From JAQUPP01 sp041649955 (GTDB lineage: Bacteria > Patescibacteriota > Patescibacteriia > UBA2591 > JAQUPP01), in the NCBI GenBank assembly GCA_041649955.1, contig JBAZMD010000020.1, positions 1 through 12,470 on the forward strand: DNA of 12,470 nt, in the 5' to 3' direction. Position 1 is the first letter of the stretch, and every line of letters starts with the position of its first letter. A program made the position numbers and the translations under genes. The notes under the pieces are model-generated. The model made no database searches. It was given only the letters and a program-made list of their open reading frames with translations, and had not been told where the DNA came from. This document shows positions 7,113-12,470 of the stretch, one piece after another.

Positions 7113-10100
7113 TGAGTTGGTTTGATGATTTAGTAGCAAATGCAGCATCTATACTTACGCCATTCCTGAAACCACCTGAAAGTTCGTCAGGTTCGCAACA
7201 ACAGGAAGAAGAAACACCTGCTGATTATGGTGTGTATACATCATATCCAGAGGAAAGTAATGTGTTGCCTACTACGCAGCCATCAAGCCAGCAGTCTACT
7301 CAACAGCAGATTTCAAATACGCCTATTCAAACTACCAAAAGTACGACTACAAGCACAGGCTCTTATTCTGGTGGTACTGTACTATCGAGAAGTTATCAAA
7401 TTGATGTAGCAAGGTCATTAGCATCACAGAATCAACCTTTACCATCAAATATCACAAATTCCGATGCTTTATACGCTTATAAACTCATTAACAGGTTTGT
7501 TAAAGAAAATCCTAATAGGGCATTACCTACGCTTTCAGGATATTCCATAGGCACTACAGACCAAACGGATGCGTGGGGTTTAGCAATGGCTAAGGAATTT
7601 GGAAAATTAGGGTATGCGTTACCATCAAACCTTCAAGGTTTTTCATCTTATGTAAGTGCTTACAACGAAGGTAAAAAATTAAATACTTCAAGCAATATTG
7701 TTACACAAGCTGCATCAGTATTAACACCATTCCTTACACCATCCAAGAGTAAGTCAGAGCAATTAGAGATAGCTAAGTCTGCTGCATTATCAGGAAACTT
7801 AGACCTTAATTATGCAAAATTACCTTCAGATGTTAAAGATGAAGATGCTAAGTATGCTTATAAAATGATTAGCAGATTCAGGGAAAATGGTTATACACTT
7901 CCCGAATTATCTGGTGTATCCATAGGAACTACAGCACAAACAGATGCTTGGGGCTTGGCAATGGCTAAGGAATTTGGTAAGCGTGGGTATGAATTGCCAA
8001 GTAACTTACAGGGTTTTACAGCCTATAGAACTGCTTATAATGAAGGGCGTGGTGTATCTTCACAATATGCAGGTCAGATTATAACACCGATTACTGCAAC
8101 ACCGTCTACTGGAAGTCAGTGGGATGTGTTAATGCCACAAAATGTAACAGCAGAGCAACAAGCAAATAATTTGGCTGTACAGAGATTATCGGAAATTAAT
8201 ACTGCTAAGGAAGCTGCATTAAATAATCAGCCTATGCCATCGGGCATTAATTCTGATGCACAGTACGCATATAAAATGGTGCATAGGTTTAAAGTAGATT
8301 TACCAGACAGGGCATTGCCTGAGATTTCTGGTTTTAGTGTAGGCACTACTGACCAAACTGACGCTTGGGCTTTGGAAATGACTAAAGAATTTGCAAGGCG
8401 TGGTTGGGCTTTGCCAAGTAATTTAAGGGAATATGATAAATATTGGGTAACTTATGACAATTTAGTGGCTGAGTTAAAGAAACAACAGCCAGTAAGTCAA
8501 CCTAATATTATTCAACAGGCTGTTTCTACAATATCTGGAATGGTAACAGGATTATCTAAATCTGACCAATTAACTAAAGTACAGGAATTAACTAAAACTG
8601 GTGCTTCTATAACAAATGATATTACTGATTCTGATGCTAAGTATGCTTATAGAATGATTATGAGATTTAAAGAATCACCAGACTTTGAACTTCCACCTAT
8701 CCCTTATAACCTTGGGACTACATCTGAAACAGATAAATGGGGTATTGAAATGGTCAAGCAATTTGCACGTATGGGCTATCCAATACCACAGAATTTAAAG
8801 GAATTTCCGCTTTATGTTAGTGCTTATAATGAATCAAAAGCGCAGCTTGAAAAAGAGATTGCACAGGCACAACCAGACGGTTTTATTGAAGGTCAAGCAA
8901 CACCAGAGCAAATAGAAGTGTTAGGTGCAGCCGAGAGATTAGCTGAAGCTGAAAGGCAAAAACAAGCAATGATAGCTGAAGCAAATCAGGTTAGATTATC
9001 TCAAATACAATCAGCTTATGATGCTGCTAATAGCAATCAATCTTTGCCATCATCTATTCTTAGCAGTGATGCACAGTACGCCTATAAAATGGTACGTAGG
9101 TTTAAGGTTGATAATCCTAATATAGTATTACCACAAATAACTACAGCTAAACTTGGTACAACCACTGAAACAGAGCAATGGGCTGTTGAAATGGTTAAAG
9201 AGTTTGCAAGGCTTGGCTATCCTATTCCTGAGAATTTAAAGGAATACGATAAATATAGAGTTCCTTATGAGGAAGTTAAAGCATCATTACCTAAGCAACC
9301 TACAATAATTGAAACAATTACTGAGGGTGTGGCTGGAATTGTAGCACCATATTTGAAATCACCAACAGAACAAAAGTTAGAGCAAATAACACAGGCTAAA
9401 GCTGCTGCATTTGCTGGTGATGATTTGCCAAGTAGTATAAAGGATACTGATGCTCAATATATTTATAAAATAGTAAGTAGATTCAAAGAGGATAAATCAA
9501 TAGAGTTACCGCCAATACCTTATAACCTTACCACAATTGCCGAAGCTGACAAATGGGGAATTGAAATGGCTAAGGCATTTGCAGATTGGGGCTATCCGTT
9601 ACCTAACAATTTAAAGCAATTTGGTAGTTACGTAAATGCTTATGATACAGAATTAGCGAGAGTAAAGGAAGTAGCAAGGCGATTAGAGACTGAGGGTGAT
9701 GAATTTATTGCTGCACAAGTAACGCCTGAGCAAATTGCTGTTTTAGGTGCTGCTGAAAGGTTAGCACAAGCTGAAAAAGAAAAACAGGCAATGATTGAGC
9801 AAGCACGTTTAGAAGGTTATAAATTAGTTGCTGATAAATGGAAGCAAGGTGGGATTACATTACCTAATCTAACAACAACATCAGCATCAGAAGGTAGTCA
9901 GGAATGGCAACTTGAAATGGCACGTGAAATGGCTAAACAAGGAATGGCATTGCCATCATCCATAACTGATTCTGCTGTTAAAGAGGCTTGGAAACAAGTA
10001 AATACTTTTGCTACAGCATCATCTATGTTTATAGTACCTTCAATATCAAGTAGTGGTGCTAAATGGGGTACTGCACAGTGGATACGTGATATGGTTAAGC

Positions 10101-12470
10101 AATTAGCTATAGAAGGTATACCATTGCCTAAGAATCTTGAATCAGATGATGTTCTTAGACCTTTATATTACACGACAAAACAGGATACTGATTACCAGAA
10201 GCAATTAAAAGATAGGGCTTCGGCTCAATTAGCAACCTTTGAGAGCAATATTAATAAATTTAATACTGATGCTAAACAATATGAATCAGATGTAAAGACA
10301 TACAGTGATAACATTGAAAAATATAAAGTATTACAGGCTAAAGCTACTGATTACGCTGCAAAGGTGACTTCTTTTAATGTAGAGGTTGAATCATTTAATA
10401 CTAAAAAAGCTGATTATGAAAAAAGATTGGCTGACTATGAAAATGAAGTAAAGAGTGTTAATGCTGAATTATCTAATATACAAGGATATTCTGATGAAGT
10501 CACAAAATATAATCAGGCTGTAGAGGATTTTAACAATTCAATAGCTGGAAAACAATATTTTGAAGGTTCGGCAGATTGGAATAAATTACAGTCTAAGATT
10601 GCTGAATTAAAAGATTGGCAAAATAGAATTAGTGCACAAGTACCATCATGGACTATGCTACAAAGCCGTTCTGATAGTATTGAAGCACAACGCCAATCAT
10701 TAATTAATGAGCAAAACCAGATAAATAATGAATTATTAAGGTTGCAACAAGTTGAATCTCAACTGGATAGTGAAGCACCAGATGCAACTCAATTAGAGCA
10801 ATTATATAATGAGCTTAAATCTAAGCAAGAAGAACTTAATGCTAAATTAAATGAATTAACATCAACATCATTATCTATAGACGAACAAACACGTATATAC
10901 GGTGAAGCCAAAGCTATAGAGGAAGCAAAGAAAAAAGCTGAGGAACAAAGGATTGAGCAAGTTCGTCTTAATGCTATGATACCAACTACTTTGGTTGATT
11001 GGGCTTCATGGTGGAATAAACAACTTGAAAAGACATTTACATATCCAAAGGAAATGTTGTCGCAGATGGCAATATTACCACAAACACCTTCTGAATGGGG
11101 TGAAAGGTTACTTACTGAAACTAAAGCTGCCACACCTATACTTAGGTGGGTTACTGATATTAACCAATTAAGTAAAGAGCAAATAATCCTTAGTGCTGTA
11201 GAGGATTTGGCAAATGTTGGTATGATAGCAATGGGGCTTGCTGCACCAAAGATAGCGTCTGCTGTTAATATAGAACCTGTAAAAATAAGCACCACTATGG
11301 GAGAAGTTACTTTATGGCGTGGGTTAGATATTAATGGTAAGCCTATAGTTGGTGTATCAAACGGTAAAATTATGTTTGGTAAAGGTGGATTAGAGTTACC
11401 AGAAGCATCAGCTATCAAATCTGGTTGGCAACCTATTACTAAGGTTGAGACTGAATTTTTAGGTACACCAGAAGCAATGAGAGCAATGGGATTAACTGAA
11501 ACTGAAATAACTAAATTAATGGCAACACTTGAAACACGTGCACAGTTTGCTGGAAAAATATCACCATATCTTGACGAGACTGCATTGCCTACTGAATTAA
11601 AATCAATGTCCGAAAGTGGTTTTAATGAAGTTCTAAAGACAACTGTTGAATATGGAGATAAGATTCAGCAAGTTTATGGTAGTACAACTATAAAGGCACA
11701 ATTAGCACCAGAGTTACAGTCATGGAGACAACCAGCAGATGTTGATATTATGACAAAATTGAGTGCTGATGATGCTGCCATATTTGCAAAAGAGATTGTG
11801 GCTAAACTTGAAAAGACAGAAGGTGCTGGAAATGTAAGAGTTAGTGCAGATAGACCACAATTAGTAGAAACACTAAGTAAAGAAGATGGGACATGGCATC
11901 ATGCTGTTGATATTCATAGCACAGCAGATTTAGAAGGTGGTACTGGTAGCCCACAGGCTGCTGAAGGTGCTTATGGTATGTTACATGCAGAGCCATCAGT
12001 TACTATTAATGTTGATGGCGTTGGTAAGATAGAGATTATGAGGCTATCCGAATCTGGAAAACGTAAAGCTGCATCTATAACAGAATGGCAAAATGTTTCA
12101 GATAAAAAATTAATGTATGAAAAGAAACTTGCTGAAATGGATAAAGATGTTGCTGATAGGTGGGCATTAGAAAATGATTATGACCCTACTAATCCAGATT
12201 TGATAAAAATATCACCAGCCGAACACAGGATGAAGGATATAACAGATTACTATGTTATATTAAGGACTTTCAAAGGTGCTGAGGTTGCGGATTCATGGGC
12301 AAAGGCATATGGATATGACCCTGCTGAATTACTTACTAAGGGTACTGAAAATCCACCGACATTAGAGACTTGGAGATTTAGCCCTTCAACATCTAAAGGT
12401 ACTGGTAGTGCAACAATAACTGTAGCAATGCCAGCAAGTGTAGCCACAATGGTTGCTGGTACAGATGTTA
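7112..12470 (+). CDS. Giant repeat and coiled-coil protein with a nucleotidyltransferase-like C-terminal domain (partial at 3' end)
   Basis: The frame stays open from ATG 7112 to the window edge, at least 1786 residues, with AAAGGTGA (7098-7105) six bases upstream. There is no signal peptide or convincing membrane helix. Residues 1-24 are amphipathic (SWFDDLVANAASILTPFL), and ~25-95 are Gln/Ser/Thr-rich and probably disordered. Residues ~110-847 hold six ~76-residue repeats and ~903-1009 two degenerate ones. Residues ~1020-1287 are a long coiled coil with heptad-spaced aromatics. Residues ~1290-1500 are a mixed domain with Trp-rich helices and a beta region (LWRGLDINGKP). At ~1515-1720 the motifs YGS (1522-1524), DVDI (1543-1546), VDI (1599-1601) and KDITDYY (1708-1714) fit a nucleotidyltransferase fold. 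A large virion, tape-measure-like or delivered effector protein is plausible; the real end and function are not visible. Confidence 0.85.
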   Translation, partial: MSWFDDLVANAASILTPFLKPPESSSGSQQQEEETPADYGVYTSYPEESNVLPTTQPSSQQSTQQQISNTPIQTTKSTTTSTGSYSGGTVLSRSYQIDVARSLASQNQPLPSNITNSDALYAYKLINRFVKENPNRALPTLSGYSIGTTDQTDAWGLAMAKEFGKLGYALPSNLQGFSSYVSAYNEGKKLNTSSNIVTQAASVLTPFLTPSKSKSEQLEIAKSAALSGNLDLNYAKLPSDVKDEDAKYAYKMISRFRENGYTLPELSGVSIGTTAQTDAWGLAMAKEFGKRGYELPSNLQGFTAYRTAYNEGRGVSSQYAGQIITPITATPSTGSQWDVLMPQNVTAEQQANNLAVQRLSEINTAKEAALNNQPMPSGINSDAQYAYKMVHRFKVDLPDRALPEISGFSVGTTDQTDAWALEMTKEFARRGWALPSNLREYDKYWVTYDNLVAELKKQQPVSQPNIIQQAVSTISGMVTGLSKSDQLTKVQELTKTGASITNDITDSDAKYAYRMIMRFKESPDFELPPIPYNLGTTSETDKWGIEMVKQFARMGYPIPQNLKEFPLYVSAYNESKAQLEKEIAQAQPDGFIEGQATPEQIEVLGAAERLAEAERQKQAMIAEANQVRLSQIQSAYDAANSNQSLPSSILSSDAQYAYKMVRRFKVDNPNIVLPQITTAKLGTTTETEQWAVEMVKEFARLGYPIPENLKEYDKYRVPYEEVKASLPKQPTIIETITEGVAGIVAPYLKSPTEQKLEQITQAKAAAFAGDDLPSSIKDTDAQYIYKIVSRFKEDKSIELPPIPYNLTTIAEADKWGIEMAKAFADWGYPLPNNLKQFGSYVNAYDTELARVKEVARRLETEGDEFIAAQVTPEQIAVLGAAERLAQAEKEKQAMIEQARLEGYKLVADKWKQGGITLPNLTTTSASEGSQEWQLEMAREMAKQGMALPSSITDSAVKEAWKQVNTFATASSMFIVPSISSSGAKWGTAQWIRDMVKQLAIEGIPLPKNLESDDVLRPLYYTTKQDTDYQKQLKDRASAQLATFESNINKFNTDAKQYESDVKTYSDNIEKYKVLQAKATDYAAKVTSFNVEVESFNTKKADYEKRLADYENEVKSVNAELSNIQGYSDEVTKYNQAVEDFNNSIAGKQYFEGSADWNKLQSKIAELKDWQNRISAQVPSWTMLQSRSDSIEAQRQSLINEQNQINNELLRLQQVESQLDSEAPDATQLEQLYNELKSKQEELNAKLNELTSTSLSIDEQTRIYGEAKAIEEAKKKAEEQRIEQVRLNAMIPTTLVDWASWWNKQLEKTFTYPKEMLSQMAILPQTPSEWGERLLTETKAATPILRWVTDINQLSKEQIILSAVEDLANVGMIAMGLAAPKIASAVNIEPVKISTTMGEVTLWRGLDINGKPIVGVSNGKIMFGKGGLELPEASAIKSGWQPITKVETEFLGTPEAMRAMGLTETEITKLMATLETRAQFAGKISPYLDETALPTELKSMSESGFNEVLKTTVEYGDKIQQVYGSTTIKAQLAPELQSWRQPADVDIMTKLSADDAAIFAKEIVAKLEKTEGAGNVRVSADRPQLVETLSKEDGTWHHAVDIHSTADLEGGTGSPQAAEGAYGMLHAEPSVTINVDGVGKIEIMRLSESGKRKAASITEWQNVSDKKLMYEKKLAEMDKDVADRWALENDYDPTNPDLIKISPAEHRMKDITDYYVILRTFKGAEVADSWAKAYGYDPAELLTKGTENPPTLETWRFSPSTSKGTGSATITVAMPASVATMVAGTDV
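8900..8953 (+). repeat. B-type linker motif, copy 1
   Basis: Residues 597-614 read TPEQIEVLGAAERLAEAE. The same motif recurs at residues 871-886 with two substitutions, the most conserved part of the alternating linker and more alike than the flanking repeat units. Confidence 0.75.
9722..9769 (+). repeat. B-type linker motif, copy 2
   Basis: Residues 871-886 read TPEQIAVLGAAERLAQ, followed by AEKEKQAMI, which also matches the AERQKQAMI after copy 1. The extended identity suggests a fairly recent duplication of the ~820 bp super-repeat, or strong selection on this linker. Confidence 0.75.
10259..10531 (+). other. Coiled-coil segment with aromatic residues at heptad spacing
   Basis: Within the giant protein, F1050, Y1057, Y1064 and Y1071, then Y1081, F1088, F1095, Y1102 and Y1109, then Y1126, Y1133 and F1140 occur at seven-residue steps. 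Two three-residue phase shifts fall at 1071-1081 and 1116-1126. The position four residues after most aromatics is V, I, L or A, completing an a/d heptad core. The rest of the segment is charged and Asn-rich. Confidence 0.7.
11672..12265 (+). other. Nucleotidyltransferase-fold-like domain within the giant protein
   Basis: Residues ~1521-1718 show the ordered signature of the polymerase-beta-like nucleotidyltransferase fold: G-S (1523-1524) after a hydrophobic-Tyr strand, D-V-D (1543 and 1545) 18 residues later, a third acidic residue (D1600) in a VDI strand, and a later R-x-KD-x-x-DYY helix (1706-1714) as in many NTases. The GS-to-DxD gap is longer than the usual 9-13. All three carboxylates are present, so the domain could be active. 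Assignment is by motif only. Confidence 0.5.

Larger units (their letters stand above)
7439..10138 (+). repeat. Protein-coding tandem repeat array: six ~76-residue units plus two degenerate units in a two-level pattern
   Basis: Units begin at residues ~110, 237, 375, 500, 645 and 772 (nt 7439-7669, 7820-8044, 8234-8461, 8609-8833, 9044-9274, 9425-9652). A weaker half unit and a full weak unit follow at ~903-1009 (nt 9818-10138). Each unit carries LPS-x-I, then a DA-x-YAYKM-x-x-RF helix, an LP-x-I turn, GTT-x-x-TD-x-WG, a M-x-K-x-FA-x-x-GY helix, LP-x-NL and a closing Y-x-x-AYNE. Linkers alternate. Type A (after units 1, 3 and 5) contains a hydrophobic AAS-x-LTPFL-like helix and an EQL helix. 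Type B (after units 2, 4 and 6) contains TPEQI-x-VLGAAERLA in its last two copies. The larger period is therefore 263-272 residues, about 800 bp. The unit looks alpha-helical; I do not recognise it as a named domain. Confidence 0.85.

Noticed and set aside
7439..9652. Regularly spaced repeats that could suggest a CRISPR array or satellite
   Set aside because: The repeats are about 230 bp units, diverged at DNA level but conserved as protein in one continuous frame, and nothing like short identical repeats with unique spacers is present.
10789..11418. 209-codon reading frame on the minus strand
   Set aside because: It lies wholly antisense to the giant gene, which has continuous repeat, coiled-coil and motif-bearing sequence there. 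Its translation is Ser/Ile/Leu-rich as expected from reverse-complemented AT-rich coding DNA, and no start signal is evident.
7112..12470. Straightforward tail tape-measure protein
   Set aside because: Length and coiled coil fit, but there are no hydrophobic membrane-spanning stretches, no neighbouring tail tube or assembly chaperone genes, and an NTase-like domain follows the coiled coil. Kept only as an alternative.

Overview
The window is a densely packed, single-strand (+) block of ten protein genes from an AT-rich genome. Leu is mostly TTA and the third codon positions are A/T-rich. The only clear non-coding gap is about 73 bp (407-479). It holds an exact bacterial-type promoter, TTGACA-17 bp-TATAAT. 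Most genes have Shine-Dalgarno sequences (AAGGTGAT, GGAG, AAGGGGG), and adjacent genes overlap or are separated by only a few bases. This points to a bacterial host. The gene style suggests a virus, prophage or other mobile element rather than a chromosomal metabolic region: tiny membrane proteins, a phage-type mini zinc-finger protein, very long surface proteins and a giant repeat protein, with no housekeeping genes. No hallmark phage gene (terminase, portal, major capsid, tail tube) is recognisable here, so the viral reading is an inference.

Layout. Positions 1-93 are the basic C-terminus of an upstream gene. It overlaps a 107-residue tail-anchored protein (83-406). After the promoter (413-441) comes a 46-residue C4 zinc-finger protein (480-620) whose cysteine spacing resembles the Ogr/Delta family of phage late-gene activators. 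Two small two-helix membrane proteins follow (630-845 and 832-1074). Next are two large secreted paralogues (1058-4408 and 4416-6491). Each has a signal peptide, a DUF2341-like domain, a LamG/concanavalin-like domain, fibronectin-III-like modules and a hydrophobic C-terminus with about three membrane helices. Two more small membrane proteins (6496-6831 and 6846-7112) have a loop between two helices. The rest of the window (7112 to past 12470) is one giant reading frame of at least 1786 residues that leaves the window without a stop.

The giant protein has four zones. First, an N-terminal Gln/Ser/Thr-rich zone. Second, six clear ~76-residue repeats plus two degenerate ones, arranged as a super-repeat of ~265-272 residues with two alternating linker types. 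Third, a long coiled coil with aromatic residues at heptad spacing. Fourth, a C-terminal region whose motifs (GS, DVD, a later D, then a KD-x-x-D helix) fit a nucleotidyltransferase fold.

How the genes may work together (inference): the block looks like one operon for a membrane-linked surface or virion module. The two anchored adhesin-like proteins would bind a glycan or host surface, and the small two-helix proteins would sit with them in the membrane. The giant soluble protein would be a structural or delivered component carrying an enzyme-like domain. The zinc-finger protein just behind the promoter is placed to regulate the operon. I know of no named system with this exact gene set.
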